Shown piece after piece: positions 17,238 to 24,870 of a DNA stretch of 55,334 nucleotides (positions are counted from its first letter, which is position 1; each line of letters begins with the position of its first letter). A program made the translations under genes and the position numbers. This DNA comes from an uncultured bacterium. GTDB lineage: Bacteria > Bacillota > Clostridia > Oscillospirales > Oscillospiraceae. The notes under the pieces were generated by a model. It saw nothing but the letters and a program-made list of their open reading frames with translations. It was not told the DNA's origin and searched no databases. The stretch is taken from positions 1 through 55,334 of the forward strand of contig CANDCH010000013.1 in NCBI GenBank assembly GCA_947383145.1, in the 5' to 3' direction.

Positions 17238-19142
17238 ATGGCAGACATAAAGGCTCAGGACAAGGACCTGGTTTTTGCCTTGGATATCGGCACCCGCAGC
17301 GTGGTGGGCGTTGTGGGCCGCCCGGTGGGAGACCGGCTGAAAATTTTGGATGTGGAGATGGCGGAGCACGGCAAGCGAGCCATGATGGACGGCCAGATTG
17401 ACGACATCCGTCAGGTGGGCGCGCTGGCCAGGACGGTGACCCAGCGGCTGGAGGGCCGGCTGGGGGTGCGCCTGGAGCGGGTGTGCGTGGCCGCCGCCGG
17501 ACGGGCCCTGCGCACCCAGAAGGGCTCCTTTACCCTGGAGCTGCCGGAGGAGCAGTCCATTGACGCCGAGCAGATCAGCGCGCTGGAGGCCGGGGCGGTG
17601 TCCGCCGCCGAGGAGTCCCTCCAGGCCGATGGGGACAGCCGCCGCCAGATGTTCCTGGTGGGCTATACGGTGGCCCAGTACCGGCTGGACAACTACCCCA
17701 TGGCCAATCTCCAATATCACACCGGGCGCAAGGTGGAGGCCGACGTGGTGGCCACCTTCCTCCCCGGAGAGGTGGTGGAGAGCCTGTACGCCGCCATGCG
17801 CACGGCGGGCCTTCAGGTGGCCAGCATGACGCTGGAGCCCATCGCCGCCATGAACGCCGCCATCCCCGCCGAGCTGCGGCTGCTGAATCTGGCTATGGTG
17901 GACATCGGCGCGGGCACCACCGACATCGCCCTGTGCCGGGACGGCAGCGTGGTGGGCTACACCATGGCAACCGTGGCGGGGGACGAGGTCACAGAGGCCA
18001 TCATGCGGTCCTTCCTGGTGGATTTCCGCACCGCCGAGCAGATCAAGCGGAGCATTGGGGAGAGCGACGAGCTCATCCGCTGCCGCAACATCCTGGGCCA
18101 GGAGGAACGGGTGTCCGTGGACGAGGTGGTCCAGGTGATCCAGGAGCCCATGAATAAGCTGGCGGACGCCGTGGCCAAGCAGATTCTGAGCGTGAACGGC
18201 GGCGCCCCCTCCGCCGTGTTTCTGGCGGGCGGCGGAAGTAAGCTCACCGGCCTGCGGGAAAAGGTGGCCGTCCAGCTGGAGATGGACGAGAAGCGGGTGG
18301 CCATCGCGGGCAACAATTTCGCCCTGTCCGCTTTCTCCGACAACCTGGAGCTGGAGAAGCCGGAGTACGCCACCCCTCTGGGTATCGCCATCTCGGCGGG
18401 CCTTGGCCTGCTCAACGACAGCTATGTGGTCATTTTGAACGGCCAGAGCGCCAAGCTGTTCCGAAACGGGGTGCTTACCCTGCGGGACATCCTCCTGATG
18501 AACGGCTACACCTACGCCGACATGGTGGGCAAGACGGGCAGGAGCCTCACCGTCACCCTGGACGGAAAGCGGCTGGCGTTCCGCGGGGAGCCGGCGGTTC
18601 CCGCGGTATTGCAGGTGAACGGCGAGGACGCCGCCCTGACCGCGGTGGTCCACGCCGGGGATGAGATTCGGTTTGTCCCCGCCGGACGGGGCGAGGACGC
18701 CCGCCGCACCCTGGGCGAGCTGCTGGGGGAGGATTTTTACGGCAAGGCCATGGTGAACAACGCCATTGCCCCTCTGGACCGCCCCCTGGCCCAGGGCGAC
18801 GTGGTGCTCACCCTGCGCCAGACCCCGCCCCCCCGGCCGGAGGCCCCTGTGGCCCCTCCGGCGCAGGCCTACAGCGCCCCGGCTCCCCGGGTCCGCGGCG
18901 CTGCCCCGGAGGCTGTCCGCCCCCTGCGGCCCCGGGAGGTGCACCTGTTTTTAAACGGAGACCCGCTCACCCTCCCGGCCAAGGAGGATGGCGCCCCCTA
19001 TTATCTGATGGACCTGCTGGAGTATTCCGGCATTGACTTTGAGCATCTGGACCGGGCGGTGCGCCTGGAGGTCAACGGCGTGGAGCGGGGCTTCCAGCAC
19101 GCGCTGAAGGAGCAGGACTCCGTGACCATTACCTTGAACTGA
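17238..19142 (+). CDS. FtsA/PilM-like actin-fold protein with a long C-terminal extension
   Basis: This is a 634-residue protein. Residues about 10-400 are an actin-like ATPase of the FtsA/PilM group: phosphate 1 motif ALDIGTRSVVGVV, phosphate 2 VDIGAGTTDIAL, and adenosine motif LAGGGSKLTGL. FtsA and PilM are usually 350-440 residues. The remaining 230 residues include VILNGQSAKLF...-VQVIVHAG-like and VHLFLNGDPLTL...ITLN stretches, each reading like a small beta-grasp unit, separated by a Pro-rich linker. A membrane-anchored partner follows. A role in division or in wall/appendage assembly is inferred. Confidence 0.8.
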   Translation: MADIKAQDKDLVFALDIGTRSVVGVVGRPVGDRLKILDVEMAEHGKRAMMDGQIDDIRQVGALARTVTQRLEGRLGVRLERVCVAAAGRALRTQKGSFTLELPEEQSIDAEQISALEAGAVSAAEESLQADGDSRRQMFLVGYTVAQYRLDNYPMANLQYHTGRKVEADVVATFLPGEVVESLYAAMRTAGLQVASMTLEPIAAMNAAIPAELRLLNLAMVDIGAGTTDIALCRDGSVVGYTMATVAGDEVTEAIMRSFLVDFRTAEQIKRSIGESDELIRCRNILGQEERVSVDEVVQVIQEPMNKLADAVAKQILSVNGGAPSAVFLAGGGSKLTGLREKVAVQLEMDEKRVAIAGNNFALSAFSDNLELEKPEYATPLGIAISAGLGLLNDSYVVILNGQSAKLFRNGVLTLRDILLMNGYTYADMVGKTGRSLTVTLDGKRLAFRGEPAVPAVLQVNGEDAALTAVVHAGDEIRFVPAGRGEDARRTLGELLGEDFYGKAMVNNAIAPLDRPLAQGDVVLTLRQTPPPRPEAPVAPPAQAYSAPAPRVRGAAPEAVRPLRPREVHLFLNGDPLTLPAKEDGAPYYLMDLLEYSGIDFEHLDRAVRLEVNGVERGFQHALKEQDSVTITLN

Positions 19143-19161
19143 CGCAAGAGGTGTGATTCCT

Positions 19162-20229
19162 ATGCCATTTGGAAAACCCAAGGCGCCCAAAGAGCCCAAG
19201 GCGCCCAAAGAGAAGAAACCCAAGCCGCCCAAGGTGAAGAAGGGCAAAAAGGGCCAGGAGCCGCCGGTGGAGGCGGAGGGTCAGGAGCTGGAGGAGCAGA
19301 AGGGGAAGAAAAAGAAGCTGCCTCTGCCGCTTCTGCTCCTGCCGCTGGCGGTGATCGCGGCGGCGGCGGTGATCATCTTCGTGTTTGTGCTGCCCCGCCT
19401 GCGGGGGGACGCGGACCCGGAGGCCACCGTCTCCGTGGAGCCGGAGCCCCCTGTCCTGCCCACCGAAATCCCCATCGGCGAGGACGTGGTGATTGTGGGC
19501 ATGGCCTTGGGATCGGATGAGAGCGAGGCCCTGGCCCAGAAGGCCAAGACCATCACCTATGTGTACACTAACCTGAATGACGCAGGCAAGGCTGCCCAGA
19601 CCTACGCCGCTCAGCTGGCGGAGGAGGACCCCGCGTTCCGGGTGGTGGATGAGGAGCTGGTCCGCCAGCGGGAGAAGCCGGACTATACCACCGCCGAGGG
19701 CATGGTGCTGCTGGCCCGGAACGTGCCGGTGGAGAAGCCGGAGGCCACCCCGGAGCCCACGGCGGCGCCCTCCGAGGAGGGGGCGGAGCCCACGCCAACC
19801 CCGGAGCCCACCCCCACGCCCGAGCCCACCCCGGAGCCTGTCACCTATGTGCACACGGTTCGCATCACCTGGTCGGAGGGCAAGTGTGTGGTCACCGCCG
19901 ACGAGGTGGAGGGAAAGGTCACCTCGCCCCCGCCCAGTACCACCCGGCCCGGCCAGTCCGTCACCCGGCGGGGGGCCCAGGAGATGCTGGAGGCCATGAC
20001 GCCGGAGCAGCTGGGCCTGCCCGGCGCGTCCATGGAGGAGTACGAGGTGCTGGCCATTGAGGGGACCGAGATGGTGGACGGCAGGGCCTGCTACCGCATG
20101 AATGTGTACGGCAGCGGCGGTCAGGCCGGTCCCGAATTTGTGGGAAGCTACCTGATGAGCCTGGACGGCGAGCATCTTTACCAGCTGGACCCCGTCACCG
20201 ATGGAATTACCGAACTGAAGAAGCCGTAG
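19162..20229 (+). CDS. Membrane-anchored protein of unknown function with a PTPEP linker
   Basis: The 355-residue product has a Lys/Pro-rich cytoplasmic start (KAPKEPKAPKEKKPKPPK), one transmembrane helix near residues 55-78, and an external part split by a PTPTPEPTPTPEPTPEP linker at about 205-225. The C-terminal 110 residues (VHTVRITWSEGKCVV, EMVDGRACYRMNVYGSGG) form an unrecognised domain. ATG 19162 is preferred over GTG 19153, which is too near the AAGAGG site. It follows the FtsA-like gene by 19 bases, so the pair could link a cytoplasmic actin-like protein to the membrane. Confidence 0.7.
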   Translation: MPFGKPKAPKEPKAPKEKKPKPPKVKKGKKGQEPPVEAEGQELEEQKGKKKKLPLPLLLLPLAVIAAAAVIIFVFVLPRLRGDADPEATVSVEPEPPVLPTEIPIGEDVVIVGMALGSDESEALAQKAKTITYVYTNLNDAGKAAQTYAAQLAEEDPAFRVVDEELVRQREKPDYTTAEGMVLLARNVPVEKPEATPEPTAAPSEEGAEPTPTPEPTPTPEPTPEPVTYVHTVRITWSEGKCVVTADEVEGKVTSPPPSTTRPGQSVTRRGAQEMLEAMTPEQLGLPGASMEEYEVLAIEGTEMVDGRACYRMNVYGSGGQAGPEFVGSYLMSLDGEHLYQLDPVTDGITELKKP

Positions 20230-20236
20230 CGTGCGC

Positions 20237-20271
20237 AGCCCCCGCCGGGAGTCAGACTCCGGGCGGGGGCT
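20237..20271 (+). terminator. Terminator after the FtsA-like operon
   Basis: A 16-bp stem with one internal mismatch and a 3-base loop, followed by TTGTTT. It lies just before the end of the convergent AAA+ gene. Confidence 0.75.
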
Positions 20272-20275
20272 TGTT

Positions 20276-21559
20276 TCATATGGGCAGCAGGCGCAGCGCG
20301 TCCGGCGTCCCCGTGAGCCGCAGGGCCGCGCCGCATCCGGCCCAGGGCAGCAGGAGGGGGGTGAGCAGTCCCTCCAGCAGGGGGAGGCTGGACCGGGGGG
20401 AGGGGGCCTCCCGGGGGGTGAGGGCCTGAGCGGTGTCCGGGTCCACCTGGGCGATGTCCAGGCCGTACTCCCGGCCCAGCGCGGCGATCTGCTTGACGGT
20501 GACCGCCTGCCGGGTGTCCCGGTCCAGAGGCTGGAAGCCGATGAGGCCGCTGAACCGTCCGGCGATCTCCCGCAGGACCCCGGTGCGCACCAGGGCCCGG
20601 CGGGCGGACTCGTCCGCCTGGTACAGCCGTCCGGCCAGCCCTGCGCACCCGGAGGGGACCTGACCCGCCGCTGCGGCGGGGGGCGGGGCAAAGCCCAGCC
20701 GGGGCCGCCCGGCGGACAGGTCGGTGTTGGTGGTGAACAGGAAGACGCACCGGCGGAAATCCAGCTCCCGGTTTCCGTGCTCGTCCTCCCGGCGGGCGGC
20801 GCACCGGCCCTCATCCAAAATAGACATAAAGACCTTCAGCACCTCCGGGTGGGCCTTATCCAGCTCGTCGAACATAAACACGGTGTGGGGACACCGGCGC
20901 ACCGCCTCCAGCACGGGGGCGTCGTCGTAGCCCACGTAGCCCGGCGGCGCGCCGGTGAGCCGGTACACCGAATGGGCCTGGGTAAAGGTGTTCAGCTCCG
21001 TCCAGACCGGCCGGAAGCGCTCCTCCCCCAGGCAGCGGTTCAGCGCCGGGGCCACGGCCTTGCCCAGCTCCGACTTGCCCACGCCGGTGGGGCCGTAGAA
21101 AATCAGGGACAGGGGCCGCAGCGGGTTCCGTTTGCAGACGTGGCCCCTCAGCTTGAAGGAGGCGGCCTCCACCGCCGCCTCCTGGCCCAGTACCCGGTTC
21201 TGGAGCTCTGACTTCAGCGCCCGGTACAGGTCGGGCGCGGGGGCGGTGAGGGCGGCGTCCAGCTTCCGCAGACAGTCCGCCATGGCCTGAAATCCGGCGT
21301 AGCGCTGGACCGCGCCCCGGGAGAAGAAGTCGCTGAGGGGAGCCTGGACGCCGTGATAGGCCACGGCGGGGCGGAAGTAGAGCAGATAGTCCTCTCCCCG
21401 GCGCCAGAAGCCCACCTGGGCCTGGGCGGGACGGCAGCCCGGGGGAAGGGCGCAGGCAGGGAACTCGTAGCTCCGGCCCAGCCGGGCGCAGGCGTCCACC
21501 CGCTGCTTCAGCTGGGCGTAGCCCGACGGCCCGCAGGCGCAGAATTGGGAAAACTCCAT
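20276..21559 (-). CDS. Lone ClpB-like AAA+ ATPase
   Basis: A 427-residue protein. Residues 1-115 are an unrecognised domain with several cysteines. Residues about 118-330 are a Clp/HslU-type AAA+ module: LGQEAAVEAA, Walker A GPTGVGKSE at 156-164, pore-like GAPPGYVGYDDA, Walker B VFMFDELDKAHPEVLKVF and sensor FTTNTD. The C-terminal small domain is present but divergent. There is one ATPase ring domain, no Clp N-domain and no obvious ClpP tripeptide. It probably unfolds or remodels a specific substrate. ATG 21559 follows AAGGAGG by six bases. Confidence 0.8.
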   Translation of the reverse strand: MEFSQFCACGPSGYAQLKQRVDACARLGRSYEFPACALPPGCRPAQAQVGFWRRGEDYLLYFRPAVAYHGVQAPLSDFFSRGAVQRYAGFQAMADCLRKLDAALTAPAPDLYRALKSELQNRVLGQEAAVEAASFKLRGHVCKRNPLRPLSLIFYGPTGVGKSELGKAVAPALNRCLGEERFRPVWTELNTFTQAHSVYRLTGAPPGYVGYDDAPVLEAVRRCPHTVFMFDELDKAHPEVLKVFMSILDEGRCAARREDEHGNRELDFRRCVFLFTTNTDLSAGRPRLGFAPPPAAAAGQVPSGCAGLAGRLYQADESARRALVRTGVLREIAGRFSGLIGFQPLDRDTRQAVTVKQIAALGREYGLDIAQVDPDTAQALTPREAPSPRSSLPLLEGLLTPLLLPWAGCGAALRLTGTPDALRLLPI

Positions 21560-21595
21560 GGACGGCCTCCTTGCGGCTTTGCGCGTTTTGAACGC

Positions 21596-21622
21596 ATTAT
21601 AGCCAGCTTAGGGGCTTGTCAA
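21596..21622 (-). promoter_or_regulatory. Sigma-A-like promoter for the AAA+ gene
   Basis: On the minus strand, TTGACA (21617-21622) and TATAAT (21596-21601) are both perfect hexamers, but the spacer is only 15 bases instead of 17. It lies 37 bases upstream of the gene. Confidence 0.6.
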
Positions 21623-21640
21623 CCCGGTCCAAAATAAAAA

Positions 21641-21660
21641 AGCCGGCCCATGGGCCGGCT
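21641..21660. terminator. Bidirectional terminator of the flgM-yjfB operon
   Basis: A 20-base perfect palindrome (GC-rich stem) lies just after the yjfB stop. On the minus strand it runs into TTTTTTATTTT; on plus into TTTTTG. It also insulates the AAA+ gene from read-through. Confidence 0.88.
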
Positions 21661-21670
21661 TTTTGAGGCG

Positions 21671-21853
21671 TCAGGCGTATACGTCGATATACTGCCCCTT
21701 GGCAGGAGTGGGGACGGCTTCCAGCATTTTCATCAGCTCCTGGCCCGCCAGCTCCTGGCTGTCCATCATCTTCTTGGTGACAGCGATGGAATAGTTGTTG
21801 GCAAAGGACGCCGCGCTCATGCCCATAGCCATGCTGGCGATGGATTCCATCAT
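21671..21853 (-). CDS. YjfB-family putative motility protein
   Basis: A 60-residue helical protein: MAMGMSAASFANNYSIAVTKKMMDSQE followed by GQELMKMLEAVP matches the small YjfB family, found near flagellar genes and often sigma-D controlled. Its role is unknown. The ribosome binding site AAGGAGG is formed by the last codons of csrA, three bases before which it starts. It is the last gene of the operon. Confidence 0.8.
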   Translation of the reverse strand: MMESIASMAMGMSAASFANNYSIAVTKKMMDSQELAGQELMKMLEAVPTPAKGQYIDVYA

Positions 21854-21856
21854 AGG

Positions 21857-22156
21857 TTACTCCTCCTTTCTCTCCGGCGGCGCCGGAGACTGGGTCTGGG
21901 CGGGGCCGGAGGGCCCCTCCCGTTTATGATCCAGCACGCCGCCCAGCAGGCCCAGAAGCTCGGAGGGAGCGGACTCCTCCATGGCGGAGTCACGGTTGGC
22001 GGCGGTGGCGGTGACCAGCTCACTGCGCAGGATGGGGACATCCTCAGGCGCAGCGATGGCCAAGCGCACCCGCGTGCCGTCCACCGAGACGACGCGGATG
22101 GTGATGTCCTCGCCGATCATCAGGGCCTCGCCGGCCTTGCGCTGCAGAATCAGCAT
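21857..22156 (-). CDS. csrA: CsrA, RNA-binding translational regulator (extended)
   Basis: CsrA binds GGA motifs in mRNA leaders, classically repressing flagellin translation in Firmicutes. Residues 1-55 are a normal CsrA core (MLILQRKAGEALMIGEDITIRVV, then VRLAIAAPEDVPILRSE). The ATG at 22156 is the natural start; the longer open frame upstream runs through fliW. The protein is 99 residues because of an unusual 35-residue Pro/Glu-rich C-terminal extension. It overlaps the end of fliW by seven bases, and FliW is its protein antagonist. Confidence 0.93.
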   Translation of the reverse strand: MLILQRKAGEALMIGEDITIRVVSVDGTRVRLAIAAPEDVPILRSELVTATAANRDSAMEESAPSELLGLLGGVLDHKREGPSGPAQTQSPAPPERKEE

Positions 22157-22602
22157 AGTCCGCCCTCCTCCGCGCCGAACTGGGCCAGGGGATGGCGCAT
22201 CTCGTAGGCGTCGGTATCTAAAATGACCTGACGGGCCATCCGGGTCTCCGGATGGATGGCTACCGGGCATTTCAGGTTAACCGTGCTGTCGGATACGGGC
22301 TTTTTCACCACGCACAGCACATAGAAGCCCAGCTCCTGACTGTCCGCCACACCCAGCTCCTTCAGCTCCTGGGGCTGGAGGACGGGGGCATAGCTGGGCA
22401 GAAGGGAAAAAGGGTCCATGGCCACAAAGGCCAGAGCCGGGGTTTGGACGCTCTGGAAGCAGAGCAGGGACCCGGCGCTGCCCTCGAAGGGCAGAAGCAG
22501 AAATTCCCGCTCCTCCTCAAAGCCGAAGAGACCCACCGGAAAGGCGACGATGTCCTCCGCCTCATAGTCAATCTGTCCAAAGTATTTGGTCTGGAGCTTC
22601 AA
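22150..22602 (-). CDS. fliW: FliW, flagellar assembly factor and CsrA antagonist
   Basis: A 150-residue FliW: FGQIDYEAEDIVAFPVGLFGFEE at the start, then SVQTPALAFVAMDPF and a final NLKCPVAIHPETRMARQVILD block. FliW binds flagellin or CsrA, linking secretion of flagellin to relief of CsrA repression. It lies between the DUF6470 gene and csrA, the same order as in Bacillus subtilis (flgL-yviE-fliW-csrA). No flagellin gene follows here. Confidence 0.95.
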   Translation of the reverse strand: MKLQTKYFGQIDYEAEDIVAFPVGLFGFEEEREFLLLPFEGSAGSLLCFQSVQTPALAFVAMDPFSLLPSYAPVLQPQELKELGVADSQELGFYVLCVVKKPVSDSTVNLKCPVAIHPETRMARQVILDTDAYEMRHPLAQFGAEEGGLC

Positions 22603-22632
22603 AGCAACGCCTCCTGTCAGAATGAGGCCGGA

Positions 22633-23241
22633 TCAGGCCTCCACATCCACCGGCTGATAGTCCGGGTCGGCGGAGGGGGGCACGTACAGCGGCCCGCCCA
22701 CGTATTTGATGACCACATCGGGCTGCTGGGTGACGGACAGCTCGATATCGCCGGGGGTGAACTCGAACTGGGGCTGATTCACCCGCCAGTCAAAGTTCAG
22801 TTTGTCCATTTCGTAGCGGATATGCATCTCGCCCGGGTCCCAGGTGATTTCCGGAGGGACGGAGGGGAGAAATTCCAAGCCTACGTTGGGCTTGTAGTTC
22901 TTCATAGTGGCGTCAGCCGCAAATTGAGTAACCATATCCTGTCCGATTTTCGCCTCCAAAAGCATTTGGCCCTGCTGGGCAAAGGTGGCCGTGGCGGTGT
23001 AGGATGCCTGCTGGCCCTTCTGCGCGTACTGCTCGATGGAGCGCACGGCGGTGGGGACCACAGAATTGCGGGCCTCAAAGGTGTCGATGTTCAGCTTGAT
23101 GGGCCGGCTCTTGATGCTCAGGCCTCCATCCCCTCGAGAGATCTCCAGGTCGGCCGTCCCGCGGCTGTACTCCAGCTTGGCGTGGGAAACCTTCATCTCA
23201 ATCTCAATAGGGACAGTTTTGATCTCAATCAGGGGATACAT
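22633..23241 (-). CDS. DUF6470 (YviE-like) flagellar-operon protein
   Basis: A 202-residue protein of unknown function. It starts with PLIEIKTVPIEIEMKVSHAKLEY, includes an IEQYAQKGQQASYTATATFAQQGQ helix, and ends in a Pro-rich beta segment (EITWDPGEMHIRYEMDKLNFDW). This pattern and its place between flgL and fliW match YviE of Bacillus. No signal peptide or membrane segment is seen. A GGA-containing site (GAGGAGCGGA) lies upstream and could bind ribosomes or CsrA. Confidence 0.78.
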   Translation of the reverse strand: MYPLIEIKTVPIEIEMKVSHAKLEYSRGTADLEISRGDGGLSIKSRPIKLNIDTFEARNSVVPTAVRSIEQYAQKGQQASYTATATFAQQGQMLLEAKIGQDMVTQFAADATMKNYKPNVGLEFLPSVPPEITWDPGEMHIRYEMDKLNFDWRVNQPQFEFTPGDIELSVTQQPDVVIKYVGGPLYVPPSADPDYQPVDVEA

Positions 23242-23307
23242 AATGTCATTTTCCGCTCCTCTCTCAAGAACTAAACTAGGTTTAGATTATGCGCTGGGGA
23301 TATTTGC

Positions 23308-24852
23308 TCACTGTAAATAATCCATCAGGCTCTGGGACAGGATGCTGTTGCCCACCTTCAGGGCCGCGTTATAGCTGTACTGCGCCCAGATGAACGCGCT
23401 GATGGCCTCCGCCATGTCCACGTCCTCCAGCTCGCTGTACTGCTCCTGAAGGTTGTATATGTTGTCCTCCAGAAGCTTGGTGTTGTTCTTCAGCTTGGTG
23501 GTGCTGGCGTCCATATTGGTGAACTGGGTTTTGAACTCGGAGGAGGCGGCCTCCAGCTTGCCCACCAGGCCCCGGAACTCCTCGTAGACCTCCGTGCTCC
23601 ACTCGCCCTCCTCGGGCACGCCGTCCGCGATTTCGGTCAGCCGCTGGACGATGGAGTAGATGTTCCTGGGGTCGCCGTCCTCATCCAGGCCGTAGCCGAT
23701 GAAGGTGATGCCGTGAAGGGCGTCGTTATAGCCGCTGGACTCAATGAGCTTGCCGTCGTGCTCCTGGAAGCCCAGGCCCACGTCCACAAAGCGCTTTTCG
23801 TTCACCAGGGTCTCCAGCTTGGCGGCATCCTCGACGGCGTCATCGTACTCCTGCCGGGTCATGGCCTGCTCCTTGGGGTCGCCGTCCACAACCATTACGA
23901 AGGCGTTGGCCTTTTCCGCGTCGGTGGTGGGGGCGGGGATCACCTTGCCGTCCTTGTCCACGTACACCACGTTGCCGCCGGTGTCCGTCAGGCGGGCGGG
24001 GGCGTCATCGGCCTTTTTCACCGCCGCCTCATAGTCCTCCTTGGAGATGAGGCCGTCGGGAGCGCCGTTGGCGTCCACCTGCTGGTAATAGCCGCCCGTC
24101 TCCCCGGCCGCGCCGGTGAAGGCGCTGCCGTCGGCGTTGTACTCCTTGAAGCCGGTGGCGGGGGGAGTGTTGGCCTCCAGCGCGGGGGCTGTGTAGGACC
24201 TTTCATATTGGCCGGCCGACATCAGCTCAATGTTATCCATCTTGAGGTAGCTGCCGCCGGCGGGGTCGTATTGGCCGTTGGCGTTCACCTGCATAAAAGT
24301 GTTTCCGTCCTTCCAGACGTTGGGCACCGCCGCGTCCACGGACACCCCCCGGTAGTACAGCTGGTTGCGCCCGTTCACCGTTTTGACCTCAAAGGGGACG
24401 TTGTGGCCGTCCGCCCCGGCGAAAATAAAGGTGTCGCCGTACTTCGTGTTCAGGTTCTGGACAATGCCCTCCGTCATCACGCTCAGGGCCTTGCTCAGCT
24501 GGGTGCGGGCGTCGCCGGAGGGATCGTTGAGCATCCGCAGGGTGGTGTCCTTCAGGGTGCTCATCTGCTCGCCGCCGTTCTCCGTGTCGATCAGCTCGTC
24601 GATGGACAAAAGGCTGCTGAAGCCGGTCTGAAACTTCTGATAGGTGCTCTTACTGATGTTGTACTGCGTCTCCGCCATCATGCGGGACTTGCGCAGCCGG
24701 AAAGCCTTGGAGGCGGCGGCGGGGTCCTCGGCGTAGGAGTTGAACTTCCGCTGGGTGAGCACCGTATCCCGGGCATGGTTCTGGGAGATGAAGGAGTTCA
24801 TCAGGTTTTTGCGGTAGCTTCGCAGCACGCCGCCTGTGGTGGCACGGATCAT
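23308..24852 (-). CDS. flgL: FlgL, hook-filament junction protein (enlarged)
   Basis: FlgL joins hook to filament. The N-terminal helical D0/D1 region (residues 1-150) includes SFISQNHARDTVLTQRKFNSYAEDPAAASKAFRLRKS. The C-terminal helices (TKLKNNTKLLEDNIYNLQEQYSELEDVDMAEAIS) close the flagellin-like fold. The length of 514 residues far exceeds the usual 300, because of an inserted, acidic, Ala/Gly-rich central domain (about 190-385). It starts 18 bases after flgK. Confidence 0.93.
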   Translation of the reverse strand: MIRATTGGVLRSYRKNLMNSFISQNHARDTVLTQRKFNSYAEDPAAASKAFRLRKSRMMAETQYNISKSTYQKFQTGFSSLLSIDELIDTENGGEQMSTLKDTTLRMLNDPSGDARTQLSKALSVMTEGIVQNLNTKYGDTFIFAGADGHNVPFEVKTVNGRNQLYYRGVSVDAAVPNVWKDGNTFMQVNANGQYDPAGGSYLKMDNIELMSAGQYERSYTAPALEANTPPATGFKEYNADGSAFTGAAGETGGYYQQVDANGAPDGLISKEDYEAAVKKADDAPARLTDTGGNVVYVDKDGKVIPAPTTDAEKANAFVMVVDGDPKEQAMTRQEYDDAVEDAAKLETLVNEKRFVDVGLGFQEHDGKLIESSGYNDALHGITFIGYGLDEDGDPRNIYSIVQRLTEIADGVPEEGEWSTEVYEEFRGLVGKLEAASSEFKTQFTNMDASTTKLKNNTKLLEDNIYNLQEQYSELEDVDMAEAISAFIWAQYSYNAALKVGNSILSQSLMDYLQ

Positions 24853-24870
24853 GGGATACCCTCCTTATGG

